Source: Aplectana chamaeleonis (Eukaryota; Nematoda; Chromadorea; Rhabditida; Cosmocercidae). From it: a stretch of DNA of 64,000 bases. The stretch is from NCBI GenBank assembly GCA_029168955.1, contig JAPDOI010000175.1:434001-498000 (forward strand), written 5' to 3'. Numbering within the stretch: position 1 is the first letter of the stretch; every line of letters begins with the position of its first letter. Made by a program: the position numbers and the translations under genes. The notes under the pieces are model-generated. The model saw nothing but the letters and a program-made list of their open reading frames with translations. It did no database searches and was not told where the DNA came from. Shown piece after piece: positions 1 through 9,542 of the stretch.

Positions 1-299
1 AAAGTTGAACGCAAGTTGGCGTGCTCATTAGTTCACTTGGTCCTTGAAATTAAAAATTTAGTAGGCTTTCGTATCCTCACACTTGTCAGAAGTTCGGTGC
101 ACTCTGCCCACTGCAAAAATGGTTATCACGCGCGTGACAAGCACACCATATTAGAGTTCCGGGTAGTTCGCTAACCACTAGACTGCTCTGCCCCAGCCCA
201 CGAAGCCCGGCTATCCGCTCCTGTGAGTGTCTCACTCAGAGTTCCATCCATAATTAAGCAGATATCAAAACCAACAATTGTATTTTTGGCTTTAGCAAT

Positions 300-640
300 T
301 GCGGATCGACACGAGTTGTCAGAGGCTTGTAACTTCTGTAATTCGCAACCATGTTTGGGAGCGGCCCTGAGTAGAGAGAGAGGCTGAGAGTGAAGGGAAG
401 AACATTGCTTTTGGTTGATAACATTTGTTCATTTTTCAACTGCTGGGCGCAAGAGATTGTGAAAAGGCCCACGTTAAGGTGGCTTCTAGCTGTGTGAGCG
501 CTAAAGTGGCTGCTCCCTATATCCCACTGATTCGGAGGATTCGAGAGATTACACTAGGAGGGTGTATTAAAGGGTGGGTCTACTTCAAAACTATGTGGAA
601 ATCTCAGATTTTGTCTCTGAGTTTGGACTGTGACTTTGGC
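300..640. mobile_element. MITE family A fragment
   Basis: It shares the family-A body seen at 2660, 3735, 10802, 18626 and 41605 (GAGGCTTGTAACTTC, AGAGAGGCTGAGA, GTTTGGACTGTGAC), but both ends are degraded. Confidence 0.6.
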
Positions 641-689
641 GCTTTACATCTCAGCGCTTTCTCGAATTATGGTCTTGGCAGAAAACACC

Positions 690-985
690 TGAAGTGTGTC
701 CGAATGAGAATGGCGGCCCACGCGGCCGGCGTGCTTGGCAGGCGGCCATCGCATGTACCGCCCTCGGGCGAGTGTTGAATTTCAACGATGGCTGTCCCCT
801 CTCCCCCCGTCAGCAGAGCTAATTGATCGGCGCAGTGCTTGCTGCCAGCCGGTGCCTACCCCGTTCGTAGTCGATGGTGGTGGGAACGTTTCGCGTGCTC
901 GTCCGAGAGCGGCGAACGCGGCGGCCGCCTGCCAAGCACGCCGGCCGCATTGGTCCGCCATTCTCATTCGGATGCACCTTACCCG
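690..985. repeat. GC-rich imperfect palindrome
   Basis: Arms 701-750 and 921-970 are near-perfect inverted copies (CGAATGAGAATGGCGG and its complement) around a spacer of about 170 bp. This explains the overlapping open frames on both strands. Probably a foldback element. Confidence 0.75.
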
Positions 986-1990
986 GTTTTGCCTTTATCA
1001 TAGCTCCAGGGTAGGGCTGGACTCTAGTGTTGGCTCGCTTTGAAAAGCTGTGAAACGGAAGAGGTATTAAGCTCCATGAGTGAATACACCAAAATGGGGA
1101 ACTGAGAATGAGCTAGTGGTGGGGTTCAAGACCACTTCGCGCCGCATGCGACGGCTGTCGTTTGTGAGAGGGGGTAGGGGTAGTATGCGATTCTCTCCAA
1201 CTATTACCTATGCTATTTTCGGCACCCACGGCAGTTTTATACCCACTCCGAGACTTCAGGGTGGGATCATGGCTGCGCGTAGAATGTCCTAACATACGGA
1301 TGTGGGATACATGGAAGATTCCTTCCTTTAACTATTCACTGATCAAATTCAGTTCATGTGTGTTCAGATTTCCATTCAACAAGACTCAAAGTCTGTTACA
1401 TAAAGCTGGTTGGTACTATGGTTGGTCTTTGACAAAAGCTTGATAAAAATGGTTCCAGCTTTCTCGTATGGAATGCCTACTCGAGATCTTCTCCTGTCTA
1501 GCCTTACTTTTCTGACACAAAATGCAACAACGAAGACCTTCCAGACCACGGCTAGAAAGCCTTTGCTGTGTAGGGTGAGTGGAATAAATCATGGCTGAGA
1601 TACATAGTAATTGAGTTCTTTCCAAAGCTGTGTAGAAATTTCACAGCAGTCTAGTTGAAGCTCATCTATGACCGCTCTACCTCTTCACGTGGTACGGGCA
1701 GGATCTCGCGTCGAAGCTAGGCCGTTCATTCACCAACCTATGCGACTTGGTTTGCATAAAGCATCTATGTACTACACATTGGTACACTCTTTCCGAATAT
1801 ATTCGATTTCGAACACATAATATTCGAAAATTGAAAAGTAGAAAAATAGAAATGTGTAGCATTTTGCCGTCCGCCAAGGTGCCTGAGTATCGTAAAAACC
1901 CCTGGGGGCAGTGGAGTGGTGGAAGTGAAAGAATCAGGGTTCTGGAAGGCAGTCAGTGCAGTAGAAGAACCTCTTTTTCTTGCGCTCTTG
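985..1990. other. No recognisable feature
   Basis: I see no exon matching the missing His and Asp segments of the protease and no clear repeat. Confidence 0.5.
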
Positions 1991-1993
1991 CAG

Positions 1994-2096
1994 GGTGACA
2001 GCGGCGGACCGGCATTTCAGACCGAGAGCCGCTCCCGATTGGCGGTAGTAGGAATTACGGCAGGAGGACATCCAGATTGTGGAGTACGGGCTTCAA
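1994..2096 (+). CDS. Serine protease exon with GDSGGP catalytic serine
   Basis: The exon is 103 nt: 34 codons plus one base. It follows a pyrimidine-rich acceptor (cttgcag, ending 1993) and ends at a consensus donor gtaagt (2097). It encodes GDSGGPAFQTESRSRLAVVG and then ITAGGHPDCGVRAS. The nucleophile serine, the following beta strand and one disulfide cysteine are all in expected places. The specificity-pocket residue that lies six positions before the serine is on the missing upstream exon, so trypsin versus chymotrypsin specificity cannot be read. Confidence 0.85.
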
Positions 2097-5000
2097 GTAA
2101 GTGCTTCTGCATGCCACTTACTACTTAATAATCTAGGAGCTCACAGTGAACTCTTTTTGTTTTGGTGCGTAGCATATGTTTCGAATTGTTATGTGGTCCG
2201 GACTGGTGCCACTTCCTCATGTATCTAAACTGTTCTTCGTCTGGCTCTTGTTTTTTTCTTGTTCGTAGAAGGTTTCTCCATACTGCTGATCTACACGTTC
2301 AAAAGACATCCAGTCCCCTGCTAGGGAAAAGTGGTGGTGTGGTTACGGACATTGACTACGTATACTGTAGTCACTCCTAATCAATAATTTTCTCCTGTGA
2401 ACTGTGATTTGCCGGTTGGCTTATATTTTCATTAATAGCACTCCAGGTAGCGTATTAGAAAACCGTACAAAATTACTAATTGTGTAGTTCTGGTATGTGC
2501 TTGTTCCTCATGTTCCCCCTCTTCTCACATTAATGTACGAAGTTCGAAGCGTGAAATCGTATTTGAAGGGAGTCGTAAAGAGAAGCGTGATTTTTGCACT
2601 CGCATTGTTTTAATAGCGTGCTCAGTAGCTTTCGTCAAAAAAGGTTTCGAACAGACCACTTAAAGGCTCAGTCCTACCTCACAATCGTTTTTCAGTTTTT
2701 CGGCCCATCTTGAAGACGGCCCCACTCTGATTCCAATTATGTCTCTGGAATCGAACAAGACGCCCTGAGAACGGATTCATGGCCCCTCAAAAATTGAGCT
2801 GCGGAAGCATGGTGAACGAGTTGTTCGAGACTTGTAACTTCCCTCATTTGCAACCAATGTATGCGAGTTGACTTGAATAAAGAGAGAGCCTGAGAATGGA
2901 GGGAAGAACAGGGCTAGTGATCGGAATCCATCGCTCATCTTGCCACTGTTGAGCTCGGAAGATCGTCAAAGGGGCGTGCCAAAGTGGCTCCCTGATGTGG
3001 GTGCCCCAAGGTGGCTTCCTCCTATATCTCACTTATTCGCAGGAATCGAGAGTTCGCATTTGGCAGGTATTATGTGGGGTGCGTCTACATCACAAATGTG
3101 TGAAAATCACAGATTTCTTCCCTGAGCTCGGACTGTGCCTTTAAGCAGAATACCTAAACAGGCAGCAGCGACCGTTAATCCATACGTGTTCGAATGTGCT
3201 CTACCAGTTTCATCATGTTTCAACTTTGTGCGTATTCAGCGCGCGTTGGGCTAACTGCAGTTCAGTTGCCCGACAGTTTTCACTTAAAGGCTATCTTGAG
3301 AACGGCCTAATGCTGATTCCAATGATGTCTCTGGAATTGTACGAGACCTTCTGGGAAAATAGTTATGGTCCCTCAAAAATTGAGCAAAGGAAACATGGTG
3401 GACGAGTTGTCCGAGGCTTATAACTTTCGTCGTTTGCAGCCGATGTATGCGAGCCGACCAGGATGAAGAGAGAAGCTGAGAATCAAAGGAAGAACTGGGC
3501 CAATGATTGGAAATCATCGCTCATCTCACGATCTCGAGCATTCATTTGTTCACGTCGGTGGGCGTGTGTTGCGCTTTTGGGGTTTGCCTTGCGCTCGAAG
3601 TGGCAACTTCGGGCTCTTTTGAAGCTTTTCCTGGATCGTTTTCATGCATTCTTTCGACGTCAACGCCACAGTGTGCCCCTCCACTACCCATTCCTAGTGG
3701 AAATTGAGACACATTTTTATCGTGAACACTGCCTTTAAAAGCACACTCCGGCCTCATAATCGTTTTTCTGTTTTTCTGCCTGTCTTGAAAACGGTCCCAC
3801 GCTGATTCCAATGATGTATCTGGAATCGCAAAAGACCCCCCTACGAACGGAGTTATGGCCCCTCGCGAATCGAGCGGCGAAAGCCTAATGGACGAGTTAT
3901 CCGAGGCTTGTAACTTCGGCCATTTGCAGCCGATGTATGCGAGCGGCTCTGAATGGAGAGAGAGGCTGAGAATGAAGAGAAAAACCTGGATATTTGTCGA
4001 AAATCATCGCTCATCTCGTCACTGTTGAGCTCGAAAATTTGTAAAAGGGGCGTGCCGAAGTGGCTTCTCGATGTGGGCGCCCCAGGGTGGCTTCCTCTTA
4101 TATCTCGCTTATTCGGAGGAATTGAGGGCTCGCACTTGGCAGGTTTTATACAGGGTGGGCTTTCTTCACAATTAGGTAGAAATCTTGGATTTCGTCCCTG
4201 AGCTTGGACTAAGCCTTTAAAGGCAGCAGACACGCTCAAAAATGGTATCGGTTTTATGTCATAAATAGAAGGTTTGAAGCTAGTAGTATGGGAAACTAAC
4301 GAAAAAACCAACGAAAACTGCAGCCACATACAGGAATGACGGCTGTTTTTGTTACGGGTAAAATTCGGCGAGTTATGCCCGAACGGTTGAAATAGCTAAT
4401 ATTAACGATGAAACGGTTGGGATAGCGAAGCCGATAGACTCTTACAGCCTGTACTACAGCGCTCACCTAGTTGGAAGCTTCGAAAACCAGCCGAAATGAC
4501 CATATTCGTATATTGAGGAGGCGGGGTTGAAAGCTCATGGGCGTGGCTTTCGAAAATTTTCGACTCAAATTTAGTAGTTTTCACTCGTTTTCGACGCTTC
4601 CATTGGCGGAAGCGTTCTACTAGGAGCCATACAACCTAAGTGGCTTAGTTATCTCAACAACTTTCGAGCGTGTCTGCTGCCTTTAAGGGCTGTGCAGAGT
4701 TGCGACGACCGGCAGCACGCCGCCGAGCGAGAGGCCTGGGCGTACTCTGAACCTGACGCGGCGTTGGAAGCGCAGGTTTCTCGGGATTGCAGCGCCGATC
4801 TCGCTAGCGTTGCCTTTTTCCAATACGTTCGCCCTCATTCATTCAACATCACATTTCGCTCTGAGTAGCTTTCATCAATTTGATATGCTTCAAGCGTTTC
4901 GGAAATGCCTGGAAACATCTTAAAATAATGCGCTCAGAAAGCTGTGAAGTGAATTTGGAATTCGCGTTTAGTATAGTGATTATGCCTTGAAAGATAGATT

Positions 5001-8000
5001 TTGAGGTATCAAAATTAGCAGACGGTTTGCGGTAGTCGCATAAATCACAACTGTCACACTTTGGAACAAAGCACTAGTAAAACTAAAAACCGAAATTGTA
5101 ATAAAACGGCAAAAGGTCTTCGGGAGATCGAATATATGGAGAATCTCGAGCGACGGCAGCATTTCACGCTGGCGATGGAAATGGTCGAGACCACTTTCCG
5201 CCGCCACTCGCTAACATCGTCTTTCAGCAAGATGCTCCTGTCGCAGCGGCGAAAACGCTGTGAGGTATCCGCGTCACTGTCGTACGACACCATGCCGACG
5301 TCGTGCGCTACTCGGCGTCCCTCACTCTCAATCATTTCCCTGCGGCAGCGAGACTCGCCGCGGTGCTACTCTGCAGAGCGCGTTAGGGGCCGAATAGAGT
5401 CTCGCCGCGCAACGGCGCGGCAGCAATGTGTGCGGCCGTATCGATCACGCGGCGCCGCGAGGCGGCGCGGAGGGTCGATTAGACCTGATGAGGGCAGAAT
5501 ATGGCAGCGGCTGCCGCGTGGCCAGGCGGCGCCACTTTGCAACCTCGAGCGGTGCGGCGAAGTGGCGCGGCGACAGCAGGCGGTCGAGCCTGCTTTCCAT
5601 GATTAATTGGTCTCGCATAAATGTTTATGAGGTGAATGTCTGTTTTACTTTGTAAGTGCATCAAAGTCACCTCAATTAGTAAGGCTTTGGGCTGGTGAAA
5701 CCCGATTTTTGAACAGTTTTAAGGATTTGAACGCCAACTCAGGTACTCATTTTCTTCTAACCTTTAAATCCGAGAGCTCCCACGTTTTTTTTTAACCACG
5801 TTTTTCTATATTTCCATTTGAAAAGCTTACTCTCAGCTGAAAGACGATCTTCTATGAATAGCTAGTTTTCGAAAAGGTAGAGTTACCACGGTAAGTAATA
5901 GTGAGTTCAAGACATGGACATTAGACGCTAGGTTTCCAATGAATTAATGATCCGATTGCCATGTTTTTAGAATACGTCGAAGAAATAAGTAATTCGCATG
6001 ACCACTTCTTCAAAAAACCCGGCCTAAGGAGTCTTTAAACAAACCTTTTTATTATAAATTCACCGTAAGAATAAACGTTTTTGAATGAGACATTTTCAAA
6101 AATTCCGATTGGATGAATTTTGTCGAATAACGCATTTTTAAAAATGTTGAATAAATTGATGAAAATAATAATTGAATGAGGGCTCTCAATTTTTTTTCGA
6201 ATGAATGAACATTTTTGAAAACTTGTCCTCTGTTCGATTCGAATAATCGGAAGATTCGTCCGCATTTTCATATAAAAATTAGAATCGGCGAATTATTCCT
6301 GAATGATCGCCGAATATTCTCCAATTTTTTATTAGTGACAGAGAATATTCGAATGCCGTTACCCAAACATGTCCGAATATTCGGAAAATTGAATATTTCA
6401 GTTTCTCAATTAATTTGAAAGGCCGAAAGAATCGATTATCAGAAACACCTATCAATGCAGAATTTCGAAAAAATCGATCACTGTATTAAACAAATGATTT
6501 ATTTTTCTAAATAAACCGAATACCCGAGAAAACTGCAAGTCCAGAATCCCGAACGAGTGGAATTTTTCGAAAATTAGAAATTGATAATTTCAAGTAAATC
6601 GAATACTCCATTAGTTCGAATATTTCTCGAATAACCTTTCGATTAGGTCCCAAGTCTAGTGGATACGTGAGGTGAAGTATTAGTATTATAATCCTATAAA
6701 AATTAATACAAGATAATGGAAGAGGTGTACAGCGATCACGGAATCAATTCTCAGGGGAGAATCCTCAGGTTTTGAAAAGGCTCTGTCTGCCAATTGGTCC
6801 TTCTTCCTATGTAAAACACTGATCATGGCTCTAGCCCCTGTAAAACTAAGTCTAGCTCCAGCTTGGCGAATCTGAATATTACAACCAGTCAATTAGATAC
6901 TTAGATGTGAGGTGCATAGCCCTGTATGTAGGACGCAAAAGCGCGTCGCCGCTCCAGTTTGCCGCGGCCCGATCATAGCATTCGAAGATCGGCGGCGTCG
7001 AAAAATCTTGAGCGGCACGCCGCGCCGCGCCTACCTCCGCCGCTCCTTTCAGCGGCGGGACTCTATTCGACCCCTTATGGTTGGGCAAAGAGAAAAGCTG
7101 TATTCACTGCTGAACACGGCATTACCTGTCCACAGGCAACAAACGGGATGAAGGATATACGGATAAACGGTCGCTGCTGCCTGCTGAGGAGACCCCCCAC
7201 TTATGGGACGAATATCGAGTTTTCGGTAGCACATTTAGTAAAAACAGGATTTCCCAGAATTTTCTGAACCATTTATTTCAAAACAGCGCGCAATGACAGA
7301 GAAGTGAAACAAAAAGAGCAGAGCATACGAGGTGCTTTGGAAGCCGCTAATGCTGGAACAATAAGTTTAGAAACTCTGCGGGATCTGATACTTAACCTGT
7401 TTAGGCGTAGAAACCTTGAAAAATAGGGGAAATATGAAAGTACAGGCTATAAGACGGCGAAATTCACATGGTTCCTACGCGAGCTGGTGAGGAGCGGAGG
7501 TTAGAGACAGTGAGAGAGGGCAGACGGACACCCAAGCGTCGCGCGCGCCGCTCGCGCCTCGAATGATGTGAATTACGACGTTTTATAGAGGGTAAGACCA
7601 ATAACTCACCGATAGATCACGGTTAATCTGCAAGATTTATTAATAAGCTGCAGTAGAGAGTTCACAACCTCAATGCTTCTTGATATAACTGTATATGAAC
7701 TCTCAACTTATTACAACTTTATTGATACGACGTTTCGGGCCTAAGCCCTTCTTCAGGTCTGCTGAAAACTTTGCAAAACAATCTGCATCACCACTACACA
7801 GCAAAATAGCAGGGTGCTATCGCCGACCTGACATGCTATGCTGCGTCGATGCTGGAGACCCCACCGTTCACCTTGTGGTACACCACTCATTCTACCTTTC
7901 GTCACAGATTCTTTCGCAAAGGACGTGAACCAAGTCGTGAAGCAGTCAGGGCTCCCCATAATTCTGGGGCTTCGACCACCACCGTCACTGCGACGACTAC

Positions 8001-9250
8001 TAACAACATCCCGCCTATATGAGAGCCGATGTGAAAGATTAAACTGTACAATTTGTAGTGGTGAAAACAAGGTGTGCCAGATGAGGTGCGTGGTTTATAA
8101 GGTGGAGTGACTCTCATGTCAAGAGTTTTACATTGGAGAGACAGCCAGTCCACTCTACCTGAGAATGGAGGAACATCTTAGGGCTTTACGTAGCCCTCAC
8201 GTCTACCCAGACAACCCATTCTCCAGGCGCCGCACCCTACGTCATCCACAACAACATCCGCCGCAACTTCACGTTTCCATTCTTCACAAAAATCTGAGGG
8301 ATACGGTCGAGAGGAAAATAAAGGAGGCGCTGGAGACAAAGAACTGGAAGTCACCGATAAATAACAAGGAGGAAACGAAGTCGGCGATGAGGCTTATCAC
8401 TATATGAGGACGAATGATCAAGAAAATCGCGACATATAAGACACGGTCGCTAATCATCCCGAATAGGAAGACCCTCTAAGTCCGTCTCACTTCATTTTGG
8501 TCTACTGCTCCATCGTGACCGCTCCCCTCCCTTCCCCTTCGGTATTTCCAGTATAGTGTCAGGTCGGCGTTAGCACCCTGCTATGTTGCTGTGCAGTGTT
8601 GATGCAGATTGTTTTGCAATGTTTTCAGCGGACCTGAAGAAGGGCTTAGGTCCGAAACGTCGTATCAATTAAGTTGTAAGAAGTTGAGCGTTCATATACA
8701 GTTATATCAAGAATCATCAATGAAGCTCAGGGAACCTACCATTTTGAGAAACCTCAATGCTATTTTTTTTTGTGCGGTAGACCGCAATTTTCATGTTCTC
8801 ACTACAAAATCTAGCTTTTTTTAGTTTTCATCAATAATTTCGTGGACATGCGGCATCACCTGGACTGGATTTGTCAACATACAGGTTGGAGAATACTGAC
8901 GGAGCTTACTGTCGTTTCCACTCTATCACCTTTTTGATAAACGATTGATGAAGGGCTCGTGAGAGAACCAGTCATCGCTCTTGTGTCGAAGGGGTATGAT
9001 TTTCTCAAGGCATGGGAAGAGAAAGTAGCCGCGATTGCTCATCTTCAGATCCGATGTGGGGAAACTGATGAGAGTAGGGTAAATACAAAACACCCTAATG
9101 TTCAATTTTTTGAAATGATTATTTCAGGAGTGTGCCCAGTCCGTGAAGCGAGAAAGAGGTAGCGGTGGAAATCTCACAGTCGATCCCCAAGCTTATCTCT
9201 CTTACGACCAGTGCAATAAATTGAGTCCTCGAAAGTGTCTCCATCGATAG
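1994..9250 (+). CDS. Trypsin-like serine protease gene, 3' part (5' end outside window)
   Basis: Seen: four exons that join in phase (1994-2096, 8825-8884, 8954-9078, 9128-9250). The first carries the S1-family GDSGGP motif with the catalytic serine and ends in phase 1. The second completes that codon and reads FINNFVDMRHHLDWICQHTG, the usual trypsin C-terminal helix. The last two add about 82 residues after the protease fold and end at TAG 9248-9250. Known: S1 peptidases cleave peptide bonds using a His-Asp-Ser triad and in nematodes are usually secreted. The His and Asp exons are not in the window and should lie upstream of position 1. The 6.7 kb intron 2097-8824 carries MITEs, a GC-rich inverted repeat and a Penelope-like element. 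The family call is firm. The tail is less certain: if the weak donor at 8885 is not used, translation stops at TGA 8935-8937. Pseudogenisation cannot be excluded, because only the 3' third is visible. Confidence 0.8.
2097..2659. other. Intron sequence, nothing recognised
   Basis: This is the first part of the 6.7 kb protease intron. A strong acceptor-like tract ends at 2268, but the downstream frame does not resemble a protease end. Confidence 0.5.
2660..3144. mobile_element. MITE family A, TTAA-flanked
   Basis: It is bounded by TTAA at 2660-2663 and 3141-3144, with ends AGGCTCAGTCC and GGACTGTGCCT. The body shares many blocks with the other family-A copies. Confidence 0.8.
3284..3738. mobile_element. 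MITE, family B, TTAA-flanked
   Basis: It lies between TTAA 3284-3287 and TTAA 3735-3738. The right end is ATCGTGAACACTGCCT. The interior, with GCGCTCGAAGTGGCAAC, matches 25635-26127 in the opposite orientation. Confidence 0.75.
3735..4220. mobile_element. MITE family A, shares TTAA with both neighbours
   Basis: The left TTAA (3735-3738) is the right TTAA of the previous element. The right TTAA (4217-4220) is the left TTAA of the next. The body is family A. Confidence 0.8.
4217..4686. mobile_element. MITE family F, TTAA-flanked
   Basis: The ends AGGCAGCAGACACGCTC and GAGCGTGTCTGCTGCCT are inverted repeats between TTAA 4217-4220 and 4683-4686. Same family at 18193-18629 and, interrupted, at 39775-40757. 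Confidence 0.85.
4690..5060. other. No recognisable feature
   Basis: A moderately GC-rich stretch (4690-4810) passes into AT-rich sequence. No exon boundary pair is convincing. Confidence 0.4.
5061..5370 (+). CDS. Possible orphan exon, basic and serine-rich
   Basis: This GC-rich island stays open from 5061 and reads REIEYMENLERRQHFTLAME, then MVETTFRRHSLTSSF and a serine-rich stretch with RRPSLSIISLRQRDSPR. Third codon positions favour G or C, unlike the AT-rich flanks, which suggests a past or present exon. A donor-like CGG-gtgcta at about 5365 or GAG-gtatcc at 5263 could end it. The upstream acceptor is poor. The opposite strand is also largely open (starting MIESEGRRVAHDVGMVSYDS), so the strand is not certain. 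It abuts a GC-rich inverted repeat at 5384. It lies inside the protease intron, so if real it belongs to a nested gene or is a stranded fragment. Confidence 0.3.
5384..5610. repeat. GC-rich repeat, inverted partner at 6907-7085
   Basis: GGGGCCGAATAGAGTCTCGC at 5388 is repeated inverted as GCGGGACTCTATTCGACCCC at 7056. The interiors are related but diverged. The two may be ends of one inserted element of about 1.7 kb. Confidence 0.55.
5611..6906. repeat. AT-rich stretch with degenerate GAATATTCG repeats
   Basis: Palindromic TTCGAATA/GAATATTCG words recur through 6030-6650 without a clean period. They resemble the satellites at 13.65, 32.2 and 36.0 kb. Nothing coding is seen. Confidence 0.5.
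6907..7085. repeat. GC-rich repeat, inverted partner of 5384-5610
   Basis: See the partner: the right copy ends with GCGGGACTCTATTCGACCCC. Confidence 0.55.
7086..7677. repeat. Mostly featureless; 7440-7600 is a dispersed repeat
   Basis: 7440-7600 (GCCGCTCGCGCCTC, ATGATGTGAATTACGACG) recurs inverted at 30690-30840. The rest shows nothing. Confidence 0.5.
7725..7762 (-). ncRNA. Hammerhead-ribozyme-like motif, left Penelope end
   Basis: On the - strand a CTGAAGA box, a short hairpin GGGC-TTAG-GCCC and a GAAAC box lie in the order of a hammerhead catalytic core, followed by GTCGTATCAA. Known: Penelope-like elements carry hammerhead ribozymes in their terminal repeats. An extra A before stem II and unverified stems I and III make this tentative. 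Confidence 0.4.
7838..8407 (+). pseudogene. Penelope-type GIY-YIG endonuclease domain, one nonsense codon
   Basis: One frame runs 190 codons with a single TGA at 8108-8110. Before it are a cysteine cluster (RCERLNCTICSGENKVCQM) and VVYKVE. After it, in the same frame, are LSCQEFYIGETASPLYLRME and EHLRALRSPHVYPDNPFS. This matches the zinc-finger-like cluster plus the GIY (VVYKV) and YIG (YIGET) halves of Penelope endonucleases, including the R-x-x-EH helix. The TGA sits where a Cys codon would be expected, so one substitution explains the break. The endonuclease would nick DNA to prime reverse transcription. The element is not autonomous here. Confidence 0.75.
8631..8668 (+). ncRNA. Hammerhead-ribozyme-like motif, right Penelope end
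   Basis: The same core order as the left copy is on the + strand: CTGAAGA, GGGC-TTAG-GTCC, GAAAC, GTCGTATCAA. One G-T change in stem II still allows a wobble pair, so the helix is preserved. Confidence 0.4.
8825..8884 (+). CDS. Serine protease exon with the C-terminal helix
   Basis: The exon follows a T-rich acceptor (ttttttag, ending 8824). Its first two bases complete the split codon left by exon 1994-2096, giving ...RAS-I-FINNF. It contains LDWICQHTG, the classic C-terminal helix of S1 proteases. If the donor gttgga at 8885 is not used, the frame continues 17 codons to a TGA at 8935-8937, giving an ordinary-length trypsin. Confidence 0.8.
8954..9078 (+). CDS. Possible C-terminal extension exon of the protease gene
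   Basis: This exon encodes 41 residues of balanced composition, including YDFLKAWEEKVAAIAHLQ and one cysteine. It has a good donor (gtaaat at 9079) but a weak acceptor (gatgaag, ending 8953). An in-frame TAA at 8938-8940 and the lack of a suitable ATG imply it is an internal exon. Joining 8884 to 8954 keeps the frame and gives a 69-nt intron. I do not recognise the sequence. It could belong to a different transcript. Confidence 0.5.
9128..9250 (+). CDS. Terminal exon, cysteine-containing tail
   Basis: The preceding 49-nt intron (9079-9127) is a textbook nematode intron, with gtaaat at the donor and a T-rich tract ending atttcag. The exon is in phase 0 and encodes ECAQSVKRERGSGG, a stretch containing VDPQAYLSYDQC, and KCLHR before TAG. 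It has three cysteines and a basic ERGSGG-like linker. No family is recognised. The mariner at 9543 lies about 290 bp beyond the stop. Confidence 0.55.
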   Translation, partial: ECAQSVKRERGSGGNLTVDPQAYLSYDQCNKLSPRKCLHR

Positions 9251-9542
9251 TATTTGAGCAGTTCATGAAGCGGGTTCGAAGAAACGTGTCTCAGGCTATT
9301 CACGGGCCCGTGACAGTTGGGCTCGTTTCGCAAATCTGCGGGTCGGCTTCAGTTGCTGTCTGGGCTTCTCCTGTTTGTGCGAACAGCAGCAGTGGCACGG
9401 AGACGAGCCGTCGTAAAAGGCGTCTCCGATTCCTGTTCAGAATAACCTGGGATTCCATTGATATGCCAAAATGCGTCAAACTAAAATAGATCAATAATGT
9501 TTCAGTTGGCTCTGCTTTGTCCGCAGAATCGTTGTTGACATA

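Larger units (their letters stand above)
7678..8713 (+). mobile_element. Penelope-like retroelement 3' fragment with inverted end copies
   Basis: A GIY-YIG endonuclease region is bounded by about 155-bp inverted repeats (7678-7834 and 8558-8713). Both copies contain the motif CTGAAGAAGGGC...GAAACGTCGTATCAA. Known: Penelope-like elements encode a reverse transcriptase joined to a GIY-YIG endonuclease and have rearranged, often inverted, terminal repeats. The reverse transcriptase part is absent here. The fragment lies in the protease intron and ends 111 bp before the terminal exon. Confidence 0.75.

Noticed and set aside
2269..2324. Possible terminal protease exon after a strong acceptor at 2268
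   Set aside because: It joins in phase but gives KGFSILLIYTFKRHPVPC, unlike a trypsin end. The exon at 8825 joins equally well and gives the real DWICQHTG helix.
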